Assembly (NCBI GenBank): GCA_030426265.1
Contig: JAUHYP010000015.1
Coordinates: 1-60,354 of the forward strand
Length of the DNA: 60,354 nucleotides
Direction: 5' to 3'
From: Gammaproteobacteria bacterium
GTDB lineage: Bacteria > Pseudomonadota > Gammaproteobacteria > Xanthomonadales > SZUA-36
The position numbers and the translations under genes are program-made. The notes beneath the pieces are model-generated. The model saw only the letters and a list, made by a program, of their open reading frames with translations, was not told the origin of the DNA and did not search any database. This document shows, piece by piece, positions 34,495 to 43,677 of the stretch; position 1 is the stretch's first letter, and every line of letters starts with the position of its first letter.

Positions 34495-35980
34495 GGGGTT
34501 CCCCGGCCGATTCGCTCCGGCCGTCCACGGGCGACCCGGCCGCCCCGGCCGGCGACTTCCAGCCCAGCAGTTCCCGCGCCTGCCCCAGGGCCTGCGGCCG
34601 GAACAGCAACAGGCCGGCGCCGTACACCGTCAGCCCCGTCGCCATGCTCGTCACCAGCGCCAGCAGGTGCCACTCGGGCATGAACCACGCCCGCTGCGCC
34701 AGCACGGCCAGCGCCATGGCGGCCGTCAGGCCCAGGTAGGGCGCCAGGTCCTTCAGCTGCGCCCACAGCCCATACCCCAACAAACGTCGTGTGAACACGG
34801 CATGCATCAACAGCGACGCGGCCTGGCTGGCCACCATTCCCCAGGCCAGCGCCTGCAGGCTGACCTGGCTGGTGACGATCACGACCACCAGCAGCAGCAT
34901 CTGGCTGGCCAGCGACAGGCGAAAAGCCAGACGGGCATGTCCCAGTCCGGTCAGCACGCAGCGGTTGCCCACCTGCAGTGGCACCAGGGCCCCGGCCGCG
35001 CACAGCACCTGCAGGTAGGGCACCACCGCGTCCCACTGGTGGCCGAACAGCACCGGCACGGCGTTCTCCGCCACCAGGGCCACGCCGGCCATGACCGGCA
35101 GGTTCAGGGCCATGGTCGCCGACAGGCTGTCGCGCAAGGCCCGGCGCAGGCGCTCCAGGTCGTCCTGGAGACGGGAGAACACCGGAAAGGCCAGGCGCTG
35201 GAAGGTTGTGCCGATGAACACCTGCGGCACGTTGCGCGTGTCCACGGCGCGGTTGAAGATGCCCAGGTCCGCCGCCGTGTAGTACTTGCCCACCAGCACC
35301 GTGTAGGCGCGCCGGGCAACGATGTCCAACAGGTTGCTGATCAGCATCCAGCCACCGAATTCCACGAGCCGGGCGAAGCGCTCCCGTTCGAAGCCCCCGG
35401 TCGGCCGCCAGGCGGCCAGCACCGGGACCAGGGACAGTTTGATGGCATTGGTAGCCAGCACCTGCGCCGCCAGGGCCCAGACGCCCCAACCCCTCAGCGC
35501 CAGCACCACGGCGAGCACGCCCGCCCCGCTCACCGAGACCGCGGAAAGCACGGTCAGCCGCCGGAAATCCAGCACCCGCACCAGGCGCGATACGGGCACG
35601 GTCAGCAGGGTGGTCATGATCATGTTCACCGCCAGTACGCGCGCCAGGGGCGCCAGCACCGGCTGGCCGAAGTAGCCGGCAATCCACGGGGCCGCCAGGA
35701 CCAGCACCGTTGCGAACGCAGTCCCCGCCGCCAGGTTGAACCAGAACACCGTGTTCTCGTCCGCGGGTGTGATGTCCTGGCGCTGAATCAGCGCCGCGCC
35801 CAGGCCGCCCTCGATGAACACCATGCCCACGGCCACCGCCAGCGCCAGCATGGCGAACAGGCCGAAGGTCTCGGGCAGCAGCAGGCGCGCCAGCACCATG
35901 GACGCCACCAGGGCGAGGCCCTGGGTGGCCGCCTGGTCGGCGATTTTCCAGCGGATGGCGGATGGGAGGGATTCCGTCAT
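34487..35980 (-). CDS. Polysaccharide flippase, WzxC/MviN-like family
   Basis: 497 residues with about 12-14 membrane helices; the N-terminus [36 protein letters not shown] is typical of WzxC-like lipopolysaccharide biosynthesis proteins. It would flip a lipid-linked repeat unit. The ATG at 35978-35980 is used because an upstream GTG lies inside the ops-like sequence. It is the first gene after that element. The presence of a second flippase gene at 22183-23442 suggests two glycan systems have been merged here. Confidence 0.87.
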   Translation of the reverse strand: MTESLPSAIRWKIADQAATQGLALVASMVLARLLLPETFGLFAMLALAVAVGMVFIEGGLGAALIQRQDITPADENTVFWFNLAAGTAFATVLVLAAPWIAGYFGQPVLAPLARVLAVNMIMTTLLTVPVSRLVRVLDFRRLTVLSAVSVSGAGVLAVVLALRGWGVWALAAQVLATNAIKLSLVPVLAAWRPTGGFERERFARLVEFGGWMLISNLLDIVARRAYTVLVGKYYTAADLGIFNRAVDTRNVPQVFIGTTFQRLAFPVFSRLQDDLERLRRALRDSLSATMALNLPVMAGVALVAENAVPVLFGHQWDAVVPYLQVLCAAGALVPLQVGNRCVLTGLGHARLAFRLSLASQMLLLVVVIVTSQVSLQALAWGMVASQAASLLMHAVFTRRLLGYGLWAQLKDLAPYLGLTAAMALAVLAQRAWFMPEWHLLALVTSMATGLTVYGAGLLLFRPQALGQARELLGWKSPAGAAGSPVDGRSESAGEPHG

Positions 35981-35993
35981 GGGTTGACGATCT

Positions 35994-36007
35994 GGCACGC
36001 TACCGCC
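35994..36007 (-). promoter_or_regulatory. ops-like element (RfaH recruitment site)
   Basis: The minus strand reads GGCGGTAGCGTGCC, matching the ops core GGCGGTAGCGTGC known from E. coli RfaH-controlled operons at every one of 13 positions. It lies in the 138-bp leader between the RfaH-like gene and the first flippase codon, exactly where RNA polymerase would pause before entering the long operon. Confidence 0.8.
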
Positions 36008-36118
36008 CTGCAGTGCCCGTCGGGGCGCCGCATGGCGGAAGGGGCCGTGGTGCCGGCCAGGCCGGGCACTTTGTGCAGGCCCCGCCGGCCGGGCCGGCAG
36101 TTCCTGCCTGCGCCGGGC

Positions 36119-36661
36119 TCAGCCGGCGCGTTGCAGCAGCAGGGAGTCCACCTCCAGGGTGGTCTCCCGGCCCAGGATCTTCATCAGCAGCAGGCTGCGC
36201 GCTTCGCCGCTGCGCTGCTGCAGGATGCCCTCGGCGCCGGCGAAGGGGCCGTCGAACACCCGCACCCGGTCGCCGATGTCCAGTTGCACCGGGTCGAGGG
36301 CGATCAGCCCGGTTTCGATGTCGCGACGCGCCTGCAGGGCCCGGATGATGAGTTCCGGCACCTTCACCAGTTCATGGCCGGTGCGCACCAGGCTCACCAC
36401 CCCGCGGGTGGACCGCACGGTGGCCAGGTTTTGCACCGCCGGCACCGCTCGCAGGAACAGGTAGCGCGGAAACAGGGGTTCGGTACGGTCCTCGTTGCGT
36501 TTGCTGGCCTTCTGGTAGGGGTTCAGCGCCATCGGCAGGAAGCACTGGAAACCCTGGTTTTCCAGGTGAAACAGCGCCGTGCGCTCCTGTCGGGGCTTGG
36601 TGTAGACGGCGAACCAGTGCGCCGCGCGATCGGTCGATTCCATGGGGGCGATCTCTGCCAT
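36119..36661 (-). CDS. RfaH/NusG-like transcription elongation factor
   Basis: 180 residues. The NGN domain starts HWFAVYTKPRQERTALFHLENQGFQCFLPM and includes EPLFPRYLFLRA. A KOW-type C-terminus (LDIGDRVRVFDGPFAGAEGIL) follows. This is the specialised NusG paralogue class that prevents premature termination in long surface-polysaccharide operons. An ATG six codons later (MESTDRAAH) may be the true start. It is the gene immediately before the ops-like site and the 19.7-kb operon it probably regulates. Confidence 0.9.
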   Translation of the reverse strand: MAEIAPMESTDRAAHWFAVYTKPRQERTALFHLENQGFQCFLPMALNPYQKASKRNEDRTEPLFPRYLFLRAVPAVQNLATVRSTRGVVSLVRTGHELVKVPELIIRALQARRDIETGLIALDPVQLDIGDRVRVFDGPFAGAEGILQQRSGEARSLLLMKILGRETTLEVDSLLLQRAG

Positions 36662-36700
36662 GCGGAAAGCCTAGCAGTTTATGTTCACAGTTTGAACGGA

Positions 36701-37630
36701 TTATGACGCGCGGAAGAATTCCACCGTTCGGGCCAGGCCCTCACCCAGCCTCACGTGGGGTTCCCAGCCCAGTCGTTCGCGGGCCAGGTCGATGACGGGA
36801 CGGCGCTGCAGCGGATCGTCCTTCGGCATCGGCCGATGGACGATTTCCGAGTCTGAACCGGTCAGGGCCAGAACCCGCTCTGCCAGTTCCCGCACCGTCA
36901 CCTGTTCCGGGTTGCCCAGGTTGCACGGCCCGGTGAACCCGGACTCGCTGTCCATCAGCCGGACCAGCGCCTCGACCATGTCGTCCACGTAACAGAAGCT
37001 GCGGGTCTGCTCCCCGTCCCCGTACAGGGTCAGCGGCGCCCCTTCCAGGGCCTGGCAGATGAAATTGCTCACCACCCGGCCGTCGTCGCGTTGCATGCGA
37101 GGGCCGTAGGTGTTGAAGATCCGCGCCACCTTGATGTCCAGGCCGTGCTGGCGATGGTAGTCGAAGAACAGGGTCTCGGCGCAGCGTTTGCCCTCGTCGT
37201 AGCAGCTGCGCGGGCCGATGGGATTGACGCGGCCCCAGTAGCCTTCGGGCTGGGGGTGCACCTCCGGGTCGCCGTACACTTCCGAGGTACTGGCCTGCAG
37301 GATGCGCGCGTTCGTGCGCCGCGCCAGGCCCAGCATGTTGATCGTTCCCAGCACGTTGGTCCGCACCGTCATCACCGGGTCGCGCTGGTAGTGAACGGGG
37401 CTGGCGGGACAGGCCAGGTTGTAGACCTGGTCCACCTCCACGAACAGCGGCTGGGTGATGTCGTGGCGCAGCAGCTCGAATCCGGGATGGTCCAGCAGGT
37501 GCGCGACGTTGTGCCGGTCGCTGGTGTAGAAGTTGTCGACGCAGACCACGCCGTGGCCGTCCGCCAGCAGGCGCTCGCACAGGTGCGAACCGAGAAAGCC
37601 GGCGCCGCCGGTGACCAGGATCGAGGCCAT
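36701..37630 (-). CDS. UDP-glucuronate decarboxylase (UDP-xylose synthase)
   Basis: 309 residues of the extended SDR family. [19 protein letters not shown] binds [17 protein letters not shown] is highly characteristic of UDP-xylose synthases; [31 protein letters not shown] includes the catalytic YxxxK. It converts UDP-glucuronate to UDP-xylose, a sugar donor for the surface glycan. It lies between the WecA-like gene and the RfaH-like gene on the same strand. Confidence 0.9.
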   Translation of the reverse strand: MASILVTGGAGFLGSHLCERLLADGHGVVCVDNFYTSDRHNVAHLLDHPGFELLRHDITQPLFVEVDQVYNLACPASPVHYQRDPVMTVRTNVLGTINMLGLARRTNARILQASTSEVYGDPEVHPQPEGYWGRVNPIGPRSCYDEGKRCAETLFFDYHRQHGLDIKVARIFNTYGPRMQRDDGRVVSNFICQALEGAPLTLYGDGEQTRSFCYVDDMVEALVRLMDSESGFTGPCNLGNPEQVTVRELAERVLALTGSDSEIVHRPMPKDDPLQRRPVIDLARERLGWEPHVRLGEGLARTVEFFRAS

Positions 37631-37708
37631 GGTCAGCCGGAACGGCCGCGAAGCGCGACGGACACGCGATTCACTCGCCGCAAGGAAGGACGGGACGAAC
37701 CGTCATGC

Positions 37709-38812
37709 TCAGGCGACTTCCGGCATGCGGTCGTGCTTGCGGGCGAAATCCCGCCCCAGGAAGCGCCCTTCGCTCCAGGCCTTCTTCATCACCCTCAGGT
37801 AGACAAAACCCACCGCGATGAAGACATAGAAGCGCGCCCATTCCGGCACGCCCAGCCACTCGAAGGCCACGCCCACCGCGGCGAAGGCCGCGGACAGGCC
37901 CACGATGCCCCACCAGGCCTGGCCCACCGAGAACCCGGCCGCCAGGAAGGCGTGATGCAGATGGTGGCGGTCGGCCTCGAAAGCGCTCTTGCCTGCCTTC
38001 CAGCGGTTGCGCATCAGGCGGGTGGTATCGAGCAGCGGCACGCCGATGATCCACACGGCCGTCATGGGCGCGAAGGCGCGCTCGACCCCTGCCCGGCTGC
38101 CGTTGCCCAGGTCCACGAACAGCCATGCCAGCCAGAAGCCCAGCAGCACCGATCCGGAATCACCCAGGAAGGTGCGGGCCTTCGGGTTCCAGGGAAGGCG
38201 CGCATTGAGCAGAAGGAAACCGGCCACGCAGCCACCCATCAGCGCCAGCAGGGGCAGCGCATCGGGCCGGCCGCCGCTCAGCGCCAGGCTGGCCACGGCC
38301 GTCACCGCCACCAGAAACACGCTGCCGGACAACCCGTCCAGGCCGTCGATCATGTTGAAGGCGTTGATCACGCCCAGGGCCGCGAACACCGTCACCGGCA
38401 CCGCGAACCAGCCCAGGGACAGCGTGAACGGCCCGAACAGCTGGCCGAAATCGTTCAGCATCACACCGCCCCAGAACACCATCACGCAGCAGGCCGCGCC
38501 CTGGGCCACAAAGCGGGTCACCGCCGACAGCGGCCAACGGTCGTCCACCAGTCCGGTCAGCAGCACGATGAGGGAGGCGACGAAAAAAGGCGCCAGATCG
38601 ATGCCGGTCGCCACGCCCAGTCCGAAGAACACCAGGAAGATCGCGAGGCCGCCGGCCAGCGGCGTGGGGGCCGCGTGCACCTTGCGCGCGTCGGGCTGGT
38701 CCAGCCAGCCCGTGCGCCGGGCCAGCGGCAGCAGGCAGAGGCCCAGCAGCGCCGTGGCCAACAATGCCAGCAGCCACAGCACCGGTGCCTGGAGGTCCGC
38801 CAGGAAGCTCAT
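37709..38812 (-). CDS. WecA-like undecaprenyl-phosphate sugar-1-phosphate transferase
   Basis: 367 residues with about 11 membrane helices. Family motifs of the polyprenyl-phosphate GlcNAc-1-phosphate transferases are visible: RKVHAAPTPLAGG, NAFNMIDGLDGLSG and ARTFLGDSGSVLLGFWLAWL. It initiates repeat-unit assembly by moving a sugar-1-phosphate to undecaprenyl phosphate at the inner membrane. As the first gene of the minus-strand locus it fits as the initiating enzyme. Confidence 0.9.
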   Translation of the reverse strand: MSFLADLQAPVLWLLALLATALLGLCLLPLARRTGWLDQPDARKVHAAPTPLAGGLAIFLVFFGLGVATGIDLAPFFVASLIVLLTGLVDDRWPLSAVTRFVAQGAACCVMVFWGGVMLNDFGQLFGPFTLSLGWFAVPVTVFAALGVINAFNMIDGLDGLSGSVFLVAVTAVASLALSGGRPDALPLLALMGGCVAGFLLLNARLPWNPKARTFLGDSGSVLLGFWLAWLFVDLGNGSRAGVERAFAPMTAVWIIGVPLLDTTRLMRNRWKAGKSAFEADRHHLHHAFLAAGFSVGQAWWGIVGLSAAFAAVGVAFEWLGVPEWARFYVFIAVGFVYLRVMKKAWSEGRFLGRDFARKHDRMPEVA

Positions 38813-38995
38813 CGAACCCGGCGGGACGGGCCTGTCACGGGCCCGGAATCGACAGTGATAATTTCTTCAATCAGGAACACGCGTCCTTTCCCCTGTGCGC
38901 GAGTCCGCATTATCTCATCATGGCCTCGAACAATTCCAAGCGGCCACGGGAAAAAATTTCCTGGAACGCGCGGGGTAATGCGCCCTGAACCTTGA

Positions 38996-39001
38996 TATAG
39001 T
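38996..39001 (+). promoter_or_regulatory. Candidate -10 (TATAGT) for the secreted-protein gene
   Basis: TATAGT in the divergent spacer between the WecA-like gene and the plus-strand gene at 39077. Transcription would start near 39008. No clear -35 is present. Confidence 0.35.
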
Positions 39002-39076
39002 TGACCGGACAACGCACCGGTTCACGATCTGTTGGGGGAACCGAGGTTTCAAGGGAACATTCGGAACGAGGTCACG

Positions 39077-40273
39077 ATGCGCAACGGCAAGTCAATTTTG
39101 AAACGGGCACCGCTGCCCGCCCTGATCGCCCTGGCCCTCGGCCTTCCCGCCGTACAGGCCCAGGACAGCCCGCCACCGGGGCTGTACACCACGGTCGACC
39201 AGGACGAGATCTACATCATTCAGCCGAACGGTGAGCAGACCGACGTCAAGACCGGCGAATCGGTACGCGTGACCGAAGACGGCCTGGAGTTCATTGCCCA
39301 GCGGCCGCAGTTCCTGAACTGGCCCTGCGGCACGGGTTTTGCGCCCAACCGCGGCACGCTTCCCACCTTTTCACTGGACTCCCTGCCTCCCGGCGACCAG
39401 ATCGGCCAGGTGGCGGACCTGTATTTTTCCAACCAGCAGGTGCTCGAAGGATCCCCGCGCTGGTTGAACGGCGAATCCCACGGCGCCTTTCCGGCTGCGG
39501 AGATCGACCAGTTTGTGTCCAACGCCTCCTGGTACACCACCGGCCCGGCCGACGCGGACCTCGCGGCCCAGCGTCCCAAGACCCTCCTGATCGGGCTGTT
39601 CTACGGCACCGGCCAGGTCGTCGTGGACACCAACCACCTCGACGCCCTGAAGGCGGAATACGGCGACGATCCGATCCCGACCGTATTCCAGTACCAGGAA
39701 GAGAACGTGGTGCCGATCAGCTACTACGGCCCGAACCCCACACCTGGGCAGCTGGTCGCCAATTACCAGGAAAAGGGCATCAAGCCCGCGGACGTACCCA
39801 TGTGGTACGCCGGCGACCAGCACATGGCCGCCGATCCGGGCGCACTGGCCGACAGCCTGGGCATCCCGCCCGCCAGCAGCTTCGACCCGCAGGAACTGGC
39901 CGAGCTGCAGCAGGACATCCAGGAAAACGGTTTCAACGCCAAGCCCGTCACCCTGGCCTTCGTGCCCGGCAGCCAGGGCATGGTCGCCGATGAGAGCGCG
40001 CGCCTGCGCGCCGCCGCGGAATCCGGCATCACGCCCGTACCGGTGATGTTCTCGGTGTACGAGAACGACATGATCGCCAGCCAGTGTGGCCTGGCGCCGC
40101 CCATCGGGGCTGCGGGCCTGCTCGGCACCGCCGACTCCGAAAGCCCGGACGAAACCGGCGACCCCGGTGAGAACCCGGACCAGGGTCCGCCCGAAGTGCC
40201 GCCGCGGCCGACGCCGCCGGAAATCGAGCTGCCCAACCCGCCGCAGCCGGAGCTTCCCGCCTCCGACAACTGA
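39077..40273 (+). CDS. Secreted protein of unknown function with proline-rich tail
   Basis: 398 residues. A signal peptide (MRNGKSILKRAPLPALIALALGLPAVQAQ) is followed by a mixed domain that starts DSPPPGLYTTVDQDEIYIIQPNG and includes CGTGFAPNRGTLPTFSL. No catalytic motif was recognised. The last 45 or so residues are low-complexity Pro/Glu/Asp (GPPEVPPRPTPPEIELPNPP). The ATG at 39077 has GAGGTCAC upstream; an earlier in-frame ATG at 39032 would put 15 residues before the signal peptide. It stands alone on the plus strand between the polysaccharide and FecR genes; a periplasmic or surface location is inferred. Confidence 0.75.
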   Translation: MRNGKSILKRAPLPALIALALGLPAVQAQDSPPPGLYTTVDQDEIYIIQPNGEQTDVKTGESVRVTEDGLEFIAQRPQFLNWPCGTGFAPNRGTLPTFSLDSLPPGDQIGQVADLYFSNQQVLEGSPRWLNGESHGAFPAAEIDQFVSNASWYTTGPADADLAAQRPKTLLIGLFYGTGQVVVDTNHLDALKAEYGDDPIPTVFQYQEENVVPISYYGPNPTPGQLVANYQEKGIKPADVPMWYAGDQHMAADPGALADSLGIPPASSFDPQELAELQQDIQENGFNAKPVTLAFVPGSQGMVADESARLRAAAESGITPVPVMFSVYENDMIASQCGLAPPIGAAGLLGTADSESPDETGDPGENPDQGPPEVPPRPTPPEIELPNPPQPELPASDN

Positions 40274-40656
40274 GCCTGAAGGCGATTCATGGGGCGGATC
40301 TCCAGATCTGCCCCTCCGCCTAGCGTGCCACTGAGTCTGGCCTGAAAGGGCTCGGGCAGGGCCCGCGCTCCCCCCGAAATCCGCGTGCCCTGCCCTCGCC
40401 GGGAACCCGGCCGTGCGTGCTGGGTTCCAGAATCCAGTCTGCAGCGCCCGCGAGGTCCGCACCATCGAGGCACGCCATCGCCGGTTGTCGGAACACGGCC
40501 CCGGAGTGTGTAGTCATCGAGCGACCCGGCGCCGAAGGCGCCATGACATGCGGCAATTCTCGACGTTTGCGACGGGCCCCGGCACCCAGGCAAAAAAAAA
40601 ACGCCGGCACGAGGCCGGCGTTCTTCATTCCTGGGGACTGCTGTGCCGGGGTCGGC
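40274..40656. other. 383-bp spacer with two hairpins and no gene
   Basis: A stem-loop GGGGCGGATCT/AGATCTGCCCC at 40291-40314 follows the plus-strand gene and may aid its termination. The rest, up to the FecR terminator at 40600-40622, is GC-rich with short open frames that look like chance. Confidence 0.6.
40600..40622 (-). terminator. Rho-independent terminator of the FecR gene
   Basis: AACGCCGGC/GCCGGCGTT-type stem with a short loop, followed on the minus strand by a long T run (complement of A40592-40600). Confidence 0.88.
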
Positions 40657-41136
40657 TCAGTAATCCGCGCCCTCTTCCTGGCAGATCGATCCGTCGTCAC
40701 ACAGCACGATGGCGAACTCGGTGCCGCGCACGCCCATCAGGGCCACCGGCGTTTCGACCTTGAAGCTCTCGGGCTCGGCCTTGGCCATGGCGCCGGTGAT
40801 GATGCGCAGGCCGCCCTGCACGAGGCTGAGGGTGGCGGCGTTTTCATCGCCACCGTTGTACACGTATTCCTTGATGTCCAGGACGCTGTTCGGCCGCACG
40901 GTCACCTTGGCGCCGTCGATGAACTGCAGCACCGCGAAGCTCTTGTCGCCCGTGATGATGCGTTCTTCTTCCTGGACCCCGTCGCCGCGCTCCAGCGCGC
41001 GTCGGTCGGCCTCGTGCTCGGCAAAGACTTCACCGCGCGAGGCCACCAGCAATGCGGTCGAATCCTCCGCCATTACGGGCATTGCCACGGCCGCCGACAA
41101 TATCGCCGCGGCCAACGTCTTTTGCCACTTGATCAT
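40657..41136 (-). CDS. FecR-domain secreted protein
   Basis: 159 residues. Signal peptide MIKWQKTLAAAILSAAVAMPVMA, then the FecR domain: RGEVFAEHEADRRALERGDGVQEEERIITGDKSFAVLQFIDGAKVTVRPNS, and ETPVALMGVRGTEFAIVL at the C-terminus. The ATG at 41134-41136 was chosen over GTG 41146-41148 for its ribosome binding site (GAGCAGG) and signal peptide fit. Proteins of this type often accompany CHASE2-domain adenylate cyclases, and one is encoded 261 bp away. A role as periplasmic partner of that cyclase is inferred. Confidence 0.88.
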   Translation of the reverse strand: MIKWQKTLAAAILSAAVAMPVMAEDSTALLVASRGEVFAEHEADRRALERGDGVQEEERIITGDKSFAVLQFIDGAKVTVRPNSVLDIKEYVYNGGDENAATLSLVQGGLRIITGAMAKAEPESFKVETPVALMGVRGTEFAIVLCDDGSICQEEGADY

Positions 41137-41177
41137 GATCCTGCTCACCCTTGAATCAGAAAACCCCTAAGCTGCAC

Positions 41178-41183
41178 ATTATA
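41178..41183 (-). promoter_or_regulatory. Perfect -10 (TATAAT) for the FecR gene
   Basis: The minus strand reads GGTATATAATGTGC about 42-47 nt before the ATG. The -35 region is weak. It shows the FecR gene is transcribed separately from the cyclase gene. Confidence 0.6.
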
Positions 41184-41366
41184 TACCGATTCAGCGCCGT
41201 TCGGTTGGCGGGAATTTCCGTTTCGCCGCCTCCGCCCGGCTCTCCCTGCCGTCCGGTACATTTCGTGGTTTTTTCGCAACACGCACGCGAAAGGTATGCC
41301 ACTTACCCTCGCAAACGCAGAATTCATACAGAAAGTATCAGCAACGGAGAAAAAATTTTCGTGAAA

Positions 41367-41384
41367 ATCACCGGGGCCGGTGAT
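41367..41384 (-). terminator. Stem-loop terminator of the CHASE2-cyclase gene
   Basis: ATCACCGG and CCGGTGAT pair around a two-base centre and are followed on the minus strand by TTTTCACG, 14 nt after the stop codon. Confidence 0.65.
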
Positions 41385-41397
41385 GGGGTCAATTCCC

Positions 41398-43605
41398 CTA
41401 CTTCGTTTCGTGCGTGTAAACACCGTCCCAGTCCTGCTCCGGCGGGTCGACCTGGAACGCCTCGATGCGCTCGGCGTACAGGGCATAGAGTTTGCGACCG
41501 GGCTCCTGCTCGCGAAGGTTCTCGAGCACGCGCGAGGCCGATTTCCAGTGCTGGGCGCGGTAGAGCTTGAGGAACTGGTCCCACTGCTTGAGCCGGGCCA
41601 GCTCCTCGTCGCCCACGGCGCGGCGCTCGCCCACCACCTCGTAGATGATCACGGGCAGCAGCTTGCCCTTCACCCGCACCCGGTCGATCTCGCGGTAGAT
41701 GTACTCGGGCGCCGCCTCTACCGTGAAGGCGCTGACGATGAAGTCCACCCCGTAGGCCTTGGTGAGGCCCTCCAGGCGCGAGCCCAGGTTCACCGAGTCG
41801 CCCAGCACGGTGTAGGCGCGCCGGAAGCGCGAACCCATGTTGCCCACGCTCATGGTGCCCGTGTTCACTCCGACGCCGATGGAAAGCTCCGGCGCGCCCT
41901 CCTTCCAGAATTCCATGTTGAGCTTCTTCAGCGATTCGAGCATGCCCAGGCCGGCGGCGACGGCGTTGTGGGCGTGGCGCGCATCGTGCACGGGCGCGCC
42001 CCAGAAGGCCATGATGGCGTCGCCCATGTATTTGTCGATGGTGCCGTGGGTCTCGTGCACCACCTTGGTCATGGGCGTCAGGAAGCGGTTCAGCAGCGCC
42101 GAGAGCTCGTCGGCGTCCAGTTGCTCGGAGAGTGTGGTGAAGCCGCGGATGTCGGTGAACAGCACGCTGAGGTCGCGCTTCTCGCTGTCCATGGAATAGT
42201 GCGTCGGGTCGTGCGCCATCTCGGCCACGAGATCGGGTGGCACGTACTGGCCGAACAGCTCGTTCATGTGGGTCCGGCTGCGGCTTTCGAAGAAGTAGCC
42301 GAAGATCATGTTCAGCATGTAGATGCCGAACAACACGATCAGCGTGCTGGCCAGCGGCAGCACGTGCATCTGGGCGTCCCAGAGGTAGAGGTTCAGCCAC
42401 AGCGCGGCAGTCAGGCTCACCAGCAGCATCAGCGTGGCCATGACCGCCGAGAGCGCGGGCAGCACCAGGGCCGCGAGCAGCCCGAACAGCACCACGACCA
42501 CCACCTCGGCGCCGCGGGTGTAGGCCGGCTGCCAGCGGAAGTTGCCATCGAGGATGCCCGCCAGCACGTTGGCGTGGATCTCCACCCCCGGATAGATGGA
42601 GCCGAACGGCGTGGAACGCAGGTCCTGCAGTCCCGGCGCCGTGGCGCCCACAATGGCGATGGCGCCTTCCAGCATGGACGGATCGGGCACGGTGCCCCGG
42701 ATCACGTCAGTGGCCGAAACGTAGGGAAAGCTGCCCGCCCCGCCCCGGTAAGGCACCAGCACCGCCCCCTGGGCGTCCAGCGGAATGCGACGGCCGGCCA
42801 CCTCGATGGCTTCCAGCGGCGGGTAGCCCTCCATCATCAGCGGCGCGTCCACGAACACCGGCAGCGCGATGTCGTTGAGGTAGGTCGCCGCCATGGCCAG
42901 CGCCAGCGATTCGTAGGCGGCGTCCTCGTAGGTGTGGAGCAGCGGCGTGCGACGCACGATGCCGTCCTCGCTGATCAGCGGATTGGAGATGAAGCCCGAG
43001 GTGTAGGCGCCCTCGACCAGCTCCGGCACGTTGCCGGTATAGCCCTCGGCCCGCGGCAGGAACAGGCGCGCGGCCATCTGTTCGTCGTAGTCGAAGGCCG
43101 GCATGGGCAGCTCGCCGATCTCGAAGGCCTGGCGCTCGTCGGTGATGAAGTAGTAGGCCAGCACCGAGGGGCCCTGGCTGAGCGCGCCGCCGAACAGGTG
43201 GTCCCGGTTCAGCAGCGGGGCATAGTTTTCCAGGCGCTGGAGGAAGGCCGGATCGTCGGCGCCCAGCTGCTGCAGGGTCGTCAGGTCATGGCTGAGATCG
43301 CGCTCCGGAAACACCACGTCGAAGCCGATGACGGTCACGCCGTAGCCGTACAGTTCGGTGACCATGTCCGCCAGCTTGTCCCGCGTCCACGGAAACTGTC
43401 CCTCTGCCGACAGGCTCTTCTCGTCGATGGCCACCACCACGATGCGCGGGTCCTGGCCGCCGGGCGCGGTAAAGCGCACCCGGGCGTCGTACAGCAGCGA
43501 CTCGAACTGCCGCACGAACGGCGCCCCGATGACGTCCAGCACCACCAGCACCATCACGGTGATCAGCGCCAGCGACGAACTCAGCCGGATCAGGTATCGC
43601 TTCAA
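41398..43605 (-). CDS. CHASE2-domain class III adenylate cyclase
   Basis: 735 residues. An N-terminal membrane helix (LIRLSSSLALITVMVLVVLDVIG) leads into a periplasmic CHASE2 domain (YDARVRFTAPGGQDPRIVVVAIDEKSL). Three further membrane helices lie around residues 340-430, and the cyclase domain is at the C-terminus with LFTDIRGFTTLSEQL and DKYMGDAIMAFWGAP. The metal-binding Asp residues (FTDIRGF, YMGD) are present, so it should be active; the Lys of DKYMGD fits ATP as substrate. It would turn a periplasmic signal into cAMP. The FecR gene downstream is the probable partner. Confidence 0.9.
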   Translation of the reverse strand: MKRYLIRLSSSLALITVMVLVVLDVIGAPFVRQFESLLYDARVRFTAPGGQDPRIVVVAIDEKSLSAEGQFPWTRDKLADMVTELYGYGVTVIGFDVVFPERDLSHDLTTLQQLGADDPAFLQRLENYAPLLNRDHLFGGALSQGPSVLAYYFITDERQAFEIGELPMPAFDYDEQMAARLFLPRAEGYTGNVPELVEGAYTSGFISNPLISEDGIVRRTPLLHTYEDAAYESLALAMAATYLNDIALPVFVDAPLMMEGYPPLEAIEVAGRRIPLDAQGAVLVPYRGGAGSFPYVSATDVIRGTVPDPSMLEGAIAIVGATAPGLQDLRSTPFGSIYPGVEIHANVLAGILDGNFRWQPAYTRGAEVVVVVLFGLLAALVLPALSAVMATLMLLVSLTAALWLNLYLWDAQMHVLPLASTLIVLFGIYMLNMIFGYFFESRSRTHMNELFGQYVPPDLVAEMAHDPTHYSMDSEKRDLSVLFTDIRGFTTLSEQLDADELSALLNRFLTPMTKVVHETHGTIDKYMGDAIMAFWGAPVHDARHAHNAVAAGLGMLESLKKLNMEFWKEGAPELSIGVGVNTGTMSVGNMGSRFRRAYTVLGDSVNLGSRLEGLTKAYGVDFIVSAFTVEAAPEYIYREIDRVRVKGKLLPVIIYEVVGERRAVGDEELARLKQWDQFLKLYRAQHWKSASRVLENLREQEPGRKLYALYAERIEAFQVDPPEQDWDGVYTHETK

Positions 43606-43677
43606 CGGATTCGGGGCCCCTTCCTGTGCGTGCCCGGAGTATATCGGTCCGCGGCCCTGGCAGGGGCCACATCCCGG

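Noticed and set aside
34493-36706. Long plus-strand open frame (about 737 codons) opposite the flippase and RfaH-like genes
   Set aside because: Composition is dominated by His, Gln and Arg, with no domain, and it is antisense to well-supported genes; typical of high-GC shadow frames.
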